Assembly: GCA_020809705.1 (NCBI GenBank)
Contig: CP085832.1
Location: 4,278,001-4,342,000, forward strand
DNA from: Calonectria ilicicola
Lineage: Eukaryota; Ascomycota; Sordariomycetes; Hypocreales; Nectriaceae
Reading direction: 5' to 3'
DNA length: 64,000 bases
Shown: positions 12,149 through 23,794 of the stretch, in pieces
How positions within the stretch are numbered: the first letter of the stretch is position 1
How the letters are laid out: each line of letters opens with the position of its first letter
Position numbers and translations under genes: made by a program
Notes under the pieces: generated by a model
The model's input: the letters and a program-made list of their open reading frames with translations, nothing else
Told to the model about the DNA's origin: nothing
Databases searched by the model: none

Positions 12149-12848
12149 CTTTGAAGTTGTGAAAGAGAGAACAAACAAGAGGGTGTGGTGTTGTTTGAGA
12201 GCGAATGAAGTTGGAGCTGAGAGTGCACCTAGTCCAAAGTCTTCCAAGGCTACGGTTATTTATCATCTTGTGTCAATTAACAACTACGAAGTAGTTAGTT
12301 TTGACCGATTTTGTGCTCCGGATTTTTGCCAAGAGTTGTTGCTATTTTTTCTCTCATTACGATGCGCTGCGATGGAGCCATGGATTGGAGCTTGGGGCTC
12401 AGCGCCAGCTCAGCCACGTTGGGCTGAAGATGATGGCCCACAAAGCATCAGCGGGGATTCTTGGCATCACCAAAACCTCCATCTTTATTTTTATTCTTGG
12501 ATTCTTGCATTGGTAGTAGCCCCCCTCGGTGAAGGCGAGTTCCCACTATGCTAATGCAAATGCATCGTGAAAAATGTGACTCTCTCCCCCATCAATATTC
12601 ACGATTCACCTTCACGTATCTGTCAAGTCGAGAAAAATATTTCCAATTGCTCCCAGCATTGTTGCAATGTCGAGCGAATATGCTCTCTCGCCGTATTAGT
12701 TAGCTAGTCTATGCCTCTCCAATGTTACGTATGGTATCGTACAGGTCCAGTATTAATTATGCCACTCTGCTAACAAGGCCAGGCTATGTCGTGTGTTAAA
12801 TAATAATCAATAAGTGTGGTGCCTCCCTCCCGCTTCTGATATTCACAA
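12149..12848. other. intergenic region
   Basis: Upstream region of the secreted-protein gene and 3' side of the 2EXR gene. Small frames here look like chance. No gene is supported. Confidence 0.45.
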
Positions 12849-14696
12849 TTATAAGAGAGAATCATCGTAGAAGTCATCCACTCCAACCTCATCCTCGTCT
12901 TCATCCTCATCCTCCTCTTCAGCCATGCCATCAAAAAACATGCTTGCGCCTCCTCTTCGTCTATCATCCTCGCTTTCGTCCTCTTCTTCATCTTCCGAGT
13001 CGCCGTCCAGGTCGTCCTCACTTGCTTCATCATCCGACTCAACAGGATTATCACGCCGAGCCAGGCGAAGACGCTCAGCAAGAGACATACGAGGCGGCGA
13101 GTTTCCTTCATCTTCAGATTCGCTCTCCTCCTCGCTCTCGTCTTCGCTTTCGCTCTCCCCACTTTCTTCTTCAGATTCGCTCTCGCCCGAGTTGTTTTCG
13201 TCTGTCTTATCAACTTTGACAGTTTTGGTATTTGAGCCTTCGTCCTCGCCGTCAGACTCAGAATCTGACATAATTACTCTTGCTGCACGTCCTCGTCTGT
13301 CTGATTGTGTTGGAGGTTCATCTTCGTCTTCATCTTGATCTTCGGTATCTGAAGAAACCACCACGGTGGTTCTGGAACGTTTCGCCGCCGGCTGATCCTC
13401 ATCCTCTTCATCTTCTGAATCCTCCACAATCCGTCGTTTTCGCGTTCTGTTGACGGGCTCTGAGTCTGGGTCAGGCTCTGGACTTGAAAATCGCGCTACC
13501 GAACTGTTCTCTTCGGCATCGCCATCTATGGAAATCTCATCATCTTCGTCAGGGTCCAAATGTTCGATTTCTCTGTCGTCGATTCCGTCGCTTTCGTACT
13601 GGTCTAGATCGGTGCCAGACTCCTCTGATTCCTCCTCGTCATCAGAATCGTCAGAGCTTTCAGTTTCAGATCCATCCATAAGCAAAGTGGAGTCTAGTGA
13701 CTCGTAGCGGCGCATGCCTTTTGCGTATTCGAACACGACCATTGGCCAGGTCTCGATGCCTTTGTCTTGCAAGACCTGGGCATCTACCGAAGAGACGCTG
13801 TCGGCAAAACCCTTTGGGACCTGAAACCTGGCAAAATCGATATGGCTTTCAAGATTGGGCCAGCAGTAAAGGTATTGCAAAATTTCGCGTAGACCATATG
13901 GTCCTCCCTCTGCAGCTTCTGCGTAATGGCGATGTATCATCTCCGACGTACACCACACGAGCTTCTTCCTCTGAATGCTTGAACTTGAGATGCACAAGAA
14001 CAAGGACTTGAGGCTGCCAAGCTTTTGGACCAGCACATGAAGAACACCGGGATAGAAGCCGTCTTTGAACTCCCATTCGCCAATGGCGACATGTTTGAGT
14101 GTGTCGAAGCATGCAGGGAAACGGCACTCATCTGGTGACTCTAGCCCAATCACATAACGAAGGCCGTTAATTACGGGAACATCCTTGTCGGGATGAAAGC
14201 GGATGATGGCGTCGGCATCCGAAGCCTGAATGTCAATGGGGTCTGGAAACCGCTTGAGGGCCATGGCGCGGGATTCTTGATGCACCGCGAGAACTGCACG
14301 GGTCGCCTTGGTCGAATCACACAGGGTGATGCCATCGCTCAGGTGCCAGAACCTTGTGGTGGTGCCGCAGAATTCGGTGAGGTTGAAGTCCAAGGTGAGG
14401 GCCGGAGCTGTGAGCTCAGGGCAGAAGAGTTCCCAGATTCTTTGGCGCAACTCTGGTGGGAGCCTGGTAAACTGAGGAAACGAGTAGCTGGGAGTGACGT
14501 CGTCGTCGTAATCGCCGGCATCGTCCTCTTCATCGCTCTGCTCAGTATCGTCACCCTCCTCAGCCATGTCATCGAGGAATCCCTGCGCCTCGGACTCTTC
14601 CGACTCGGAGCCAGGGTCTGAGTCCTCATGATCGATTTGGGATCCCTCGTCATGGCTGTCGTGAGCGCTCTCGGTGTCTGAGGAATTTTTCGACAT
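12849..14696 (-). CDS. 2EXR-domain protein with acidic tail
   Basis: Protein of 615 aa from the ATG at 14696; further upstream the frame has no ATG. Residues ~1-70 are acidic (Asp/Glu/Ser). The 2EXR domain (PF20150) begins at about residue 73 with FPQFTRLPPELRQRIWELFC and runs to ~270, including the usual ESRAMALKRF helix. Residues ~345-615 are almost entirely low-complexity Glu/Asp/Ser with short basic patches (RTRKRRIVEDSEDEED, AAKRSRT) that resemble nuclear-localisation signals. This architecture suggests a nuclear or chromatin-associated protein with casein-kinase-2-type sites, but 2EXR has no established activity. The strong Ser/Asp/Glu bias also produces long artefactual reading frames on the opposite strand, which I do not count. 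Confidence 0.85.
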   Translation of the reverse strand: MSKNSSDTESAHDSHDEGSQIDHEDSDPGSESEESEAQGFLDDMAEEGDDTEQSDEEDDAGDYDDDVTPSYSFPQFTRLPPELRQRIWELFCPELTAPALTLDFNLTEFCGTTTRFWHLSDGITLCDSTKATRAVLAVHQESRAMALKRFPDPIDIQASDADAIIRFHPDKDVPVINGLRYVIGLESPDECRFPACFDTLKHVAIGEWEFKDGFYPGVLHVLVQKLGSLKSLFLCISSSSIQRKKLVWCTSEMIHRHYAEAAEGGPYGLREILQYLYCWPNLESHIDFARFQVPKGFADSVSSVDAQVLQDKGIETWPMVVFEYAKGMRRYESLDSTLLMDGSETESSDDSDDEEESEESGTDLDQYESDGIDDREIEHLDPDEDDEISIDGDAEENSSVARFSSPEPDPDSEPVNRTRKRRIVEDSEDEEDEDQPAAKRSRTTVVVSSDTEDQDEDEDEPPTQSDRRGRAARVIMSDSESDGEDEGSNTKTVKVDKTDENNSGESESEEESGESESEDESEEESESEDEGNSPPRMSLAERLRLARRDNPVESDDEASEDDLDGDSEDEEEDESEDDRRRGGASMFFDGMAEEEDEDEDEDEVGVDDFYDDSLL

Positions 14697-15442
14697 TTTT
14701 CCTCTTTGCGCTTGGAACGGGCGGCGATGATTCGCGCTCACACGTCGTGCACACTACGCGCCCACGGCACGGCGCATCAAGATTTGACGTCGAGGATCCA
14801 CAAGAGGGAGCGTGGTCACGTGAGTTCCATTAAGGGATGAGAATTTGCCGATGTCACGTGCAGACTCATATGACTCGGAGGAAATTATGGCCGTGTTCCA
14901 TTTCGGCAAACGCTCGTTTCCCGCCGGCCCGCGAGATCCGACAGATTACCTCTCTGTGTGCCAATGTGAGGTAGGAGGCGCATTCTCATCTTCCTTGGCC
15001 ATCGGCATCGCGGGGTGAATGCCCAATGACTTACTCAGCTCTCGACATGGTGACTTCAGCATGCTTCAGCATCCCCCGCCTTATGCTACGTCTTTGTAAG
15101 GTCCCGTAAGTGGTAATGGCTTGCGCTAGGCCGAATCCTTCCAATGACCTGCGCTGCCATTTCTGCAGAAACCCCCACTCAGCTTCTCTTGGCGTTCTCC
15201 GATACGCCGAGCTAGCGAACAGCGATTGGTAAGTCATTGAAAACGTCGCACTAGACTGAAATGCCATGCCAGTGACGTTGCGAAACGCTCATTCTTGGGG
15301 GAGAGGGGCATGGAGTATATATTTGTAGATGGGAGACCGTAGTGTGGTAGATATTTAAATTTGAGGACATCACCAATCCAACCACTTTCACATATTCAAC
15401 TCGTCATTTTTTTTTTCAACCACTCCTCATATCACCATCACC
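14697..15442. other. divergent promoter region
   Basis: Lies between the divergently transcribed 2EXR and NmrA-like genes. A TATA-like sequence (tatatatt) sits at 15316..15323, about 120 bp before the NmrA-like ATG, and a run of T lies just upstream of that ATG. No gene is supported. Confidence 0.5.
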
Positions 15443-16474
15443 ATGTCTAAGCTTATCACCGTCTTTGGCGCTACTGGCAACCAGGGTGGTTCTGTTGTTC
15501 GAGCCATTCTCAGCGACCCCGCGCTGTCCCGTGAATTCAAGATTCGTGGCATCACCCGTGATGTGTCCAAACCTGCTGCACAGGCTCTAGCTGCCAAGGG
15601 CGTCGAGGTTGTCGCTGTAAGTCAATACAAAGCGTTACTCGTTGCAAAAGACTCAGTCTCTAACCATCGCTATCCAGGCCGATATGTCCACTGTCGAACA
15701 AGCTGCCCCCGCTGTGGCTGGTGCTCATACTGTCTTCCTCGTCACCAACTACTGGGAAAAGGGCTCTGGCCCCACTGAGATTTCTCAGGGCAAGGCCGTC
15801 ACCGAGGCTTGCAAAGCTGCTGGCGTTAAGCATCTCATCTTTTCTTCTCTTCTCAACGTTACAAAGGCCAGCGGTGGTAAATTGACCAACATCCATCACT
15901 TTGATGGCAAGGCCGAGATTGAGGAGTATATCCGCGGTAGCGGCATCCCCGCGACCTTCGTGATGCCTGGCCTCTTCATGTCCAACATGTTTGGAATGAT
16001 CAAGAAGAACGATGAGGGTGGCTACAAGTTTGCCCTCCCCGTGTCGGGCGATAGCGCTCAGGTCCCTCTGTTTGACTCTGCCAATGATCTTGGTAAGCCA
16101 CAACCCTCGGTGCTTGGAATTGAAAGATAGCTAACGTCTCAATAGGCAAGTTTGTCAACGCTGCCATCAAGCACAACCCCGACTTCCTTGGCAAGCAGAT
16201 TCACGCATGCACTGACTACTACACTCCAAACCGCATTGCTGCCGAGTTTGCTGAAGTCATTGGCAAGCCAACTGTTTTCACCCAGGTTCCTGACGATGTT
16301 TTCAAATCTTGGAACTCGGAGGCTCATGCCCAGGAGATGCTGGAGAACATGAAGCTTCTTGAGGACCCTGGTTACTATGCTGGTGCCGACTTGAAGGAGA
16401 GCCTGAGCATCGTCGACCAGCAGCCAACCACCTGGAAGGAATTTGTTGAGAAGAACAAGGAAAAGTGGCTGTAA
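15443..16474 (+). CDS. NmrA-like family protein
   Basis: NmrA-like/atypical SDR of 305 aa. Exons are 15443..15616, 15678..16092 and 16146..16474, with canonical introns (gtaagt and gtaagc donors). The N-terminal dinucleotide-binding motif is VFGATGNQGGSVVRA (residues 7-21), matching the GxxGxxG of NmrA/HSCARG proteins. The mid-region has LIFSSLLNVTKASGG and HFDGKAEIEEYIR, where YxxxK-type catalysis is absent, as usual in this group. Members bind NAD(P) and act as redox sensors or transcription co-regulators, such as NmrA with AreA. The downstream part (TYYTPNRIAAEFAEVIGK-like) fits NmrA-like proteins that can also be enzymes. It is not close enough in visible sequence to call it the nitrogen regulator itself. 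Confidence 0.9.
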
Positions 16475-16586
16475 CCAATCACAGAGCCGAAGAAAGGATG
16501 CAATTTGAAAAGCTAATGAATTATGTATTTTTTTTTTTTTTCCTTTTCTTAAATCACCACAAACAATGAAACAATATAATTATCGT

Positions 16587-19029
16587 TCATCTATCGCTCA
16601 CAGAGCCGCTGTAAAAGTTTCCCTCAATTGGTCGTGTGACATCCTGTTCCATGGTTCCAAATGACAAATGACCAACATCAGGCCCGACGGGTAACATTCC
16701 TCCGCTGCCTGAGCCTGATACTTGCCCCCATTTCAGTTTCCCCATCACCATAGCTTGCAATGCATCAACCTCTAAATTTTCTATTAAGGGAATGGCTTGA
16801 CCTTTCCCATCATTTGTATCATGAGCATTGGTATTTCTAAGCTCTGAGTAAGCTGGTGGTTTGTCTGCCACATAGACGCAATGACAAGCAGCTGCTATCA
16901 CGGCTGATCGACTGCCTGCAATAGGCATGTTTCCTGGCAATTTGAAGTAGGAGAGGAAAAAGGGGGTTAAGGCGACGAAAATGGAAACCAACAGTGCGAT
17001 GAGAACTGCAACTGTCGAGTGTTGTAACCCCAGCTGGGTGTTCTTAGAGTACGGCCAAGCTGCATTATAGCCTAGAAGCGCATAGTCAGATTTTTGTCGA
17101 TATATTTATGATGGGAAGTGGTCATACCTTCGTAATTGCTCACATATATGCAATTAGAATAGATCCAGTGCAGCAAAATACTAACTATTAGAAGTGGGAT
17201 CGAAAACCGATAGGGGAGCTGAAGCCGATATGCAGGTCGTTGCTGGCCTTTAGGACGAGTCACGCGCAATGTTCGGAACTTTTCGCTGTAACTAGCCCAT
17301 TCAAACTCGCCAAGCATGCGAGTAAACAGACCATTATAGGCCATGTAGCAAATTGACAAAAGGAGCTGGGGAATATTGGCAATCATTGTTAAAGCCACGA
17401 GAGACGTGGTTTGCAACCCAGGCGCCTCGACCCGCGAATTGGAAGAAGCATGGCTGAATTGAGAGGCTCCTCTATATTGTCATATCAGTATTAAATATCC
17501 ACAATCATTAGAATAGCAACTCACATTGATTGGCCGCGAATGGATAGAACAAACATGACAGCACCTAGAACCAGGGAGCTTCCGATAAGCCCAAAAGATA
17601 GATACCATATACGTCGTGGCACGGCCTGTCCAGCTCGCCTTGAACGGTTCTGCCATTGTCGGGGCCCATCGAGCCACTTAGGTCTCGATCCAGTAGCGGC
17701 AAGTTGAGTATCGGATGTTTTTTTGTTGGCCACCAGATCCCGAAAATCCAATGTGCACATGCCCTTTGTCTCATCATCCGGCCTGGTAATGAAGGACTCG
17801 ATGGCATCTCCGGGCGTTAGCAATGGATCATCAGCTTTCCATGATCCCCATGTCAAATACAAGATGCACAACAAGCATTTGAGAATGCACATGACACAGA
17901 CGGTAAGTAAAATGGGGTTCGCAATTGTTAGTCGGCACCGGTCCTCGAATTTCTCAGACATGCAATACTGTGCTTGCATGGTCTGGTAAGCCGGCTGAAT
18001 GTATGATGAGCTCATCGAAAGTATTCCCGAGGATGAACCAAAGCTAACGATAGTGCTGCCCAGGTACCTCATAGGGCGAGAAATAGAACTACTTTCCCAT
18101 GTAGTAATGCCCATTTCTGTACGGTCATAGGTGTGCTCCCACCATAGCGAGTTTAGTGACTCAGTGTCGCTAAAGTTGCCGTAGTCTGGATCCTTGAGGA
18201 CCTGCTTTCTGCTCCATCCTTTGGTTGAGTTTCCATCCTTGTCACTGATGACCATGACGACATGCCGATATTGTGTCAGAGCTGTTTCTGGGTCATCGTA
18301 ACGGGCCATGCACTCCTCAAAGCTGATCTTTTCCCAGTTCTTCTTTGTCTCGCTAGAAGAAACGGACTTCCAGACCTTCTCAACTGTCTCACTGACGTAG
18401 ACAGGATGTTGTTGATAGCGATTTGAGACTTCGGGCCACATATATGGAGCGCCCTCAAGGAATGATTCTGAGGCGATGACGAGTTGGAACCCGGTAGAGG
18501 CCCTTGACTCCAGGACGGTTCCGTTAAAAAGTAGGTGAAGAGGCACCGAACTGAGGGCAAAAAGCATCCAGAAGACAACATTGCGGCGGGATACAAATCG
18601 CATGTTCCAGATAGACTGGACTCCAATCTCGACCCAATTTTCGGAAGCGTGAGCCTTGTCGACATCCTTTCGCGTTGGCGCGATGAGAGCTTGCATAAAA
18701 AAGTTGGATGAGGCAAGCACGCCGGACGCGATCGCGTTTATTCCCAGGTGAATCCATAGATTTGCATTTGAAACCTTTTCGCAATTTCCCTGAAATAAGA
18801 GGCTCTGTCCCGAAATTGAACCGCGTCCATTGTCGAGGACATTGAGAGACACTGCCAACGCCGCGATGATGAATGAGGTTAGCAAGGCAACTAAGCAGGT
18901 GAGACCAATTGCTACACGTCTCCAACCCGAAAAGAACGGCGCCTTCGTGGCAGATTTGCCAATCAGCCAAGCCGTCGAGGTCGGATTGGTGACAGCTCCG
19001 CTGTGGCTGCTGTCGATGAGTGTATCCAT
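16587..19029 (-). CDS. DUF6536 membrane protein
   Basis: Membrane protein of 777 aa. Exons are 19029..17525, 17471..17128 and 17071..16587, with introns gtgagt...tatag and gtatga...tctag; all phases agree. The DUF6536 (PF20163) signature is clear: SGWRRVAIG, the first helix at ~40-65, then GNCEKVSNANLWIHLGIN, the ASNFFMQALIAPTRKDVDKAH segment and a FVSRRNVVFWMLFALSSVPLHLLFN helix. Further helices occur near 375-395 (CVMCILKCLLCILYLTW), 475-500 and in exons 2 and 3; GYNAAWPYS spans the last junction as expected for this family. The tail (~130 aa) is soluble. The activity is unknown for the whole family. Its 3' end faces the NmrA-like gene, which ends about 110 bp away. Confidence 0.88.
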
Positions 19030-19957
19030 GGCCGACAGTGCCCAAAGCCTGCAGTGTCACATCTCTGTTTTATAGAAATCGCTTGTTCGGATCACTCGCC
19101 CGAGTCACTTGGGGAGTGTGGAGTTAATTCAGGGAACAGCCAGCCCATTGAAATCCCTTGCTTTTACCACGGGTGCTGGTTTTAATCCCCGGTTGGTTAA
19201 AGTTGGGGGATCCGGTTCAGCTACGGTCTTGGCAAATCGCGGCTGAAGTCTTGGCTTTCGCCCAAAAGTGGAAATACGATGGGAACGCGGGACTGGGCGT
19301 TCCGCCTTAGTACAAGGAAGTGTCCCTGGGATGATGGAAAGGACCTCATAGGGTACCTCAAAATTAAGCTTAGACCCTTGCACTTCTGTATTCTCTAGTG
19401 GCCGAGTTTATTGTGAGCGTATTTGGGAGCGATTACAACAGCTTGGGAGCTGAAGGAATGGGTCTTGGGGGCGTGGTGGCTCCGCTTGCGGGGCATTTGA
19501 CACAGCCAAGCTGTGTCTGGCTAGCCTAGGCTAAATTGCTCTGGAGAATGCGGAATGTGCGGAATGAATGTGTGTATTTCCTAGCTGAATCATCCATTAC
19601 TCCATAGAATTAGAGTGTGACTCTATTGTCCAGTTGGTTCCAGATCAGGCCATTTCAAGCATATCCCAAGCATTTGGGCATACCCTCCCGGATAAGTCGG
19701 GTATTTTCATGTCTCTACGAAGTAGATGGGGAGAGTGATCTCGAACATTTCTGATCATTTGATTCCCTGTCTCTCCTGACAACTGGAAGCTCGTGACATA
19801 GCTTTGTTAGATTAACCGTGTGTAGGGTAAGGTGTGGACAGAAAACAAGCGCAATCAACACGGCCTAAGAAGTGCAACAACGATCCATTTTTAGCAACAA
19901 AACTTCTGATGACTTGCAATATGTGGAATTTCAAGTATTATTTATCTTCTAAATTGC
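19030..19957. other. intergenic region
   Basis: Upstream of the DUF6536 gene and downstream of the O-methyltransferase. It contains the paired palindromes listed at 19499..19533. No gene is supported. Confidence 0.5.
19499..19533. repeat. hairpin plus adjacent perfect palindrome
   Basis: gacacagc and gctgtgtc (19499..19506 and 19510..19517) form an 8-bp perfect inverted repeat with a 3-nt loop. Four bases later the 12-bp perfect palindrome tagcctaggcta occupies 19522..19533. It could be a terminator-like hairpin or protein-binding site, and no gene overlaps it. Confidence 0.6.
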
Positions 19958-21439
19958 CTAAACACGTTCGCATTCAATCAAGCTCGAGGTACCATTTGGC
20001 ACACTCCAAACCTTTACAAGTTTGAGATCCGCCTTTTGCAACAACCCGTCCCAATTCTCCAAAGTACGCTCCTTCGACGAAAAGAACGCTAGCATTAGGA
20101 TATCTAGCCCCGTTGCCTCCCAATGAGCACTAGTTGGAGGAATTACCATTTCGTTGATGAGCAATTTACTATACCCAGGCTTCATTGCATCTCGTAGTCT
20201 AGATAATATTTCGACGCAAGCTTCATCGTTCCAGTCATGAAGAATGGAATGTAGGTAGTAAGCCCGAGCTCCTGGTAGATTGTTAGTAACACTTGGATAA
20301 ATTTGATACAAGGATCTTTGTACCTTTGACCGGTTGCTCAGTATAGAAATCATAGCCCATCCTTTCAATACTTTCATCTAGATCTGTAATTTTCTCAATA
20401 ACTTCGGGTAGATCTTGAAGAATCAGGCGTCCTGGAGCATTAGGATACTTTTTGTGAAATTCTTCAATATCGTGACCAAGAGAGCCACCGACGTCGACAA
20501 GCAAAGTGGCATCCTGAGATTCCACAAACCCGTTAACCAGGATTTGTTCGACAGGAAAGAAACCAGCATCAGTCCAAACAGGCCTTCCTTGGCGATATCC
20601 ACTCATATGTTCATGAAATCGTTGGCTATATTGAGCTTCGCTGTACACGTATTCAAAAAAGCTTAGTTGGGTCTTGTGCCCATGCTGTAATGGTGCATTG
20701 TAGAGATCAGTTGGCTCCTTCCATCCTGTTTTATCGGCCCATTCATGGAATTTGCCAAGCGCGCTTAGACCAACACCGGCACTAGTTTTGTCAGCATCAT
20801 GATAATGACCGAGAAATTCAATTCAAGGCTGCGTACATGAATGTATAGCCACCACTAATAAATGGCGTAGCCATGGAACGAGTGAAGTTAGTCAGTTCGT
20901 AAGTATCTCCAGAAACTTCTTTCAAGTATCCCATAGCACATATATGACGTAGAAATCGACCTGAGAGTTATTAAGCACACGTACTCTCCAGACTCCTGTA
21001 CACAACTTACTCAAAAGAAGCGGGTCGATATCGATTGCATCGGCTACATTTGCTGCGGCGAAAGGGCCATCGTGTGCTGAAAGATGAGCCCAAAGACCCT
21101 TCTCAGTGCACGCGGTGAGTGCACATATGAGGGATGGCTGAATATTGTTTACATTAGCCTACTAAATCTTGGAGAACTAAAGTCAGATTGATTTTGATGA
21201 CTTGCCTCGCCCCAAAGATGGCGCATCATAGCTTCACGGGGAGATTCCAGAGAAGATAGCAGAAGTTTGGTTTTTGCAACCATTTCCAATCTAGTTTCCT
21301 CATCAATTGTATTCATGCCCTTGGAAATAGCACTGATATCATTAACAAGGCCAGGGACAGCATCGATGTCGTTCGGCTTGAATGCAAGGGAAAAGTCGTC
21401 ATCGACGACTCCGATTTCTCCATGGATACTTCCTGGCAT
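19958..21439 (-). CDS. class I-like SAM O-methyltransferase
   Basis: SAM-dependent O-methyltransferase of the plant/fungal COMT-like family (PF00891), 418 aa. Five exons: 21439..21206, 21137..21011, 20960..20837, 20781..20324 and 20271..19958. The first intron uses a GC donor (gag|gcaagt). The second-last (55 bp) has donor gtacgc and branch-like gctgac; without it the frame would be broken. The N-terminal dimerisation/winged-helix region precedes the SAM motif LLVDVGGSLGHD, then PGRLILQDLPEVI, and the catalytic His lies in YYLHSILHDWNDEAC followed by KLLINEMVIP. The enzyme would methylate a phenolic or other hydroxyl on a small molecule, probably polyketide-derived. The nearby SDR and Zn2Cys6 gene suggest a small pathway cluster, but no backbone synthase is in sight. 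Confidence 0.9.
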
Positions 21440-22625
21440 GGCGTGATATTCAGAGATATTACTTGATAAGCTCCAGAAAGCTCTGTGTTACAATGTGAAG
21501 AGTGATTAGGTGTCACTTAAATGTGTGGCAAAATGAAAAAAATTGAATTAGAAGGTTCTGGGTTGAGGCCTCTGGATGTCAAAGTCGAAGAACTGTACTA
21601 CTTATAGATGAAGGAGCAACACATTTGTGAATGAGCCAGGTTATACAATAGAAGCGGTGTGGGGACTAGATGAGATCAATTGTACATTTGATAGGAGGAA
21701 ATAGGGGGGGAACCCTGATTTGAAGTAATGGCGTTCGCTTAGATCCCGATCGTCAGCCCGAAGAATATTTAATCGACAGCTTATTCTCGTTACCTTGGCC
21801 TAGGAGTGGGGTTAAGTTCTGGTTTTAGACAATTTTCGCCTTGTTCGAGTCATTTGCATCACAAGTCCCAGACGATCGGATGATGTGGCTGAGTCCTAGC
21901 AACAGAGACATGGCAAGGATATTTAGCTGCATGAACATGCGGTGTCCGCATCGCATATAGGCAATCGAAATTGTGCACTTGAGAGCTGCGAACAAGCAGC
22001 AAAAAGAATAAGGTGAAAAGGAACCAAAAATCTCAATAGTGGAAATTAACAAATTAATTTGATATATTAGCGTCGCTTCTCGAATTCTATGTTGGATTTA
22101 GCAACAGTCTACATCATGTGCATGCAAAGGAGCTTGCCATCCATCGAGTAGCGGGCTGGACGGTATGTCTTTGGTTGCTTTAGCTCAAAGCCCGCGTTGA
22201 CAATCGCTGCTCGCCCCATGTAGACCTTGTTCTGAGACATTTGGGGGGCAAATTTGCGATTAGACCGACATTTGATTGGATTGGCGAGGAGCAGGCTATG
22301 CATGTAATGACTCGGGATAGCCCGACAGGGCTGATTAAAAACCACGTGCGGTATATCCCTCACTTTTCAACTTCTATATTTGCTCTAGAATATTTTGTCT
22401 GCATTTGATACGATTGGTTGAGCAACCTATCTATAAATGGGGTGCCATAGTAAGCGCAGGCGTGGCTGGGGCGTGCTGCAGGTCTAGCACAGCGGAGAAA
22501 CGGGCTCTTAAAACGTAATTGAGGCGAATATCATGCTATGAGAAAGTACGAAGCTGCGGTATTTATTTTCCGTAATCGTATCTGCACTCTTGCTACTAAC
22601 ATGCGAATCATTTAACTTATTTTCT
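21440..22625. other. intergenic region
   Basis: Between the O-methyltransferase start and the SDR stop. Short open frames here lack domains and start context. No gene is supported. Confidence 0.45.
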
Positions 22626-23476
22626 TTAGACGCAACGGGCGCCATCCACCAGAATCTCAACTCCACTGATGATGGAACTAGCAGGATCTGCGAGGAAAAG
22701 CGCTACATTTGCCACATCGGAAGGCTCAACGAGACGACCAATAGGGATGGCCTCGCACTTGGCCTTGATAATCTCGGCGGGAACGGGGCCGTCGGCAATA
22801 CCCGCAAACTTGTTGAGAAGAGGTGTGTTTCCCGAAGTTGGGCAAATAGTGTTGAAGCGGAGCTGATCTCTGGCAAATTCGAGCGCCATGGACTTGGTTG
22901 CAGCGGAGACGCCAGCTTTGGTGGCGTTGTACCATGTTTGCAGGGCACCCATGCGGATAGCGTTCTCGCTCGAAATAACAATAGTTGAACCAGGCCCGTT
23001 CTTCTTCATCTCAGGGATCAGAATTTTGGACGCAATAAAGACACTCTTGACGTTGACGTTAAAAGCCCGGTCGAATTCTTCCACTGAAACATCAATGGCA
23101 GATTTATTCTCGTAGCTCCAGCCGGCGTTATGAACAACAATTGATGGCGCCTGTCCAAATCGAGCGATTGATGTATCAAGCTAAGTAAAATAAAGTAGTT
23201 AGTATAGGTGTTTAAAAAAGATTTTGGGCTGGAGTTAATGGTAATAAGCAAGGGAACCAATCGTACCGCTTTCTTCCAGCTAGCTTCCTCAGCGACGTTG
23301 GCTTTGATCTGATATGCTTGGTTCTCGGCAAACCCATCAACCGGGCCATCGGTAGCCTGCAGATCCAGTCCCAATACAACGGCACCCTCTCGAACGAATG
23401 TTTCAAGGATACCCCTCCCGAAGCCCTGGGTAGACCCAGAGACAAGGGCAATCTTTCCTTCGAGGCGACCAGGCAT
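22626..23476 (-). CDS. SDR-family oxidoreductase (FabG-like)
   Basis: Classical SDR of 254 aa. Exons are 23476..23267 and 23180..22626; the 86-bp intron has donor gtacga and acceptor cttag. The cofactor loop is SGSTQGFGRG (residues 14-23), a variant of TGxxxGxG with Ser first. VVHNAGW, the ISSENA catalytic-Ser stretch and YNATKAG (Tyr/Lys) are all present, and the C-terminus GVEILVDGARCV is typical of FabG-like reductases. It would oxidise or reduce a hydroxyl/keto group with NAD(P)(H). It is divergent from the Zn2Cys6 regulator at 23795, with a shared ~320 bp promoter that contains a CGG-N-CCG palindrome, so control by that regulator is plausible. Confidence 0.9.
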
Positions 23477-23643
23477 ATTGAAGTGTTGGTTGGGTGGTTA
23501 AGTATATGTGTTGGAATGGCGCAAGGAACAAAAAAATTGGACTTAATGATAGCATAAATCTGCGAATAACGAGTCTTGTCATGATGTTTTCAATGGTTCT
23601 TTATGCTGCGTCTGGTGATAGTTGGAGGCGCTAGTCTCAATCT

Positions 23644-23781
23644 CGGCCCGAGATTCAAAAAATTCGCGGCAGACGATCCCGACGCGGGTCCTCACCACCG
23701 ACCTTCATCAACACAGCCGGTCGAGCCGAGATGATTCTTGCCGGGCCTCATTAATTTTGGGAATGCCAATACTTCGGCCCG
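23644..23781. promoter_or_regulatory. CGG-N-CCG sites in divergent promoter
   Basis: tctcggcccgaga (CGGCCCG at 23644..23650) and a second CGGCCCG at 23775..23781 lie between the SDR and the Zn2Cys6 gene. Such inverted CGG triplets are the typical target of dimeric Zn2Cys6 proteins. Autoregulation by the neighbouring regulator is inference. Confidence 0.45.
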
Positions 23782-23794
23782 TGGATCAGTTGTC

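Noticed and set aside
12925..13707. Ser-rich open frames on the plus strand
   Set aside because: They are antisense to the acidic Glu/Asp/Ser tail of the 2EXR gene; GAA/GAT/TCT-rich codons give Ser-rich frames on the other strand.
14925..14931. CGGCCCG between the 2EXR and NmrA-like genes
   Set aside because: Lies in a GC-rich run, single and without matching flanks.
20782..20836. Apparent in-frame stop in the O-methyltransferase suggesting a pseudogene
   Set aside because: A 55-bp intron (donor gtacgc, branch-like gctgac, acceptor actag) removes the stop and keeps the frame, so the gene looks intact.
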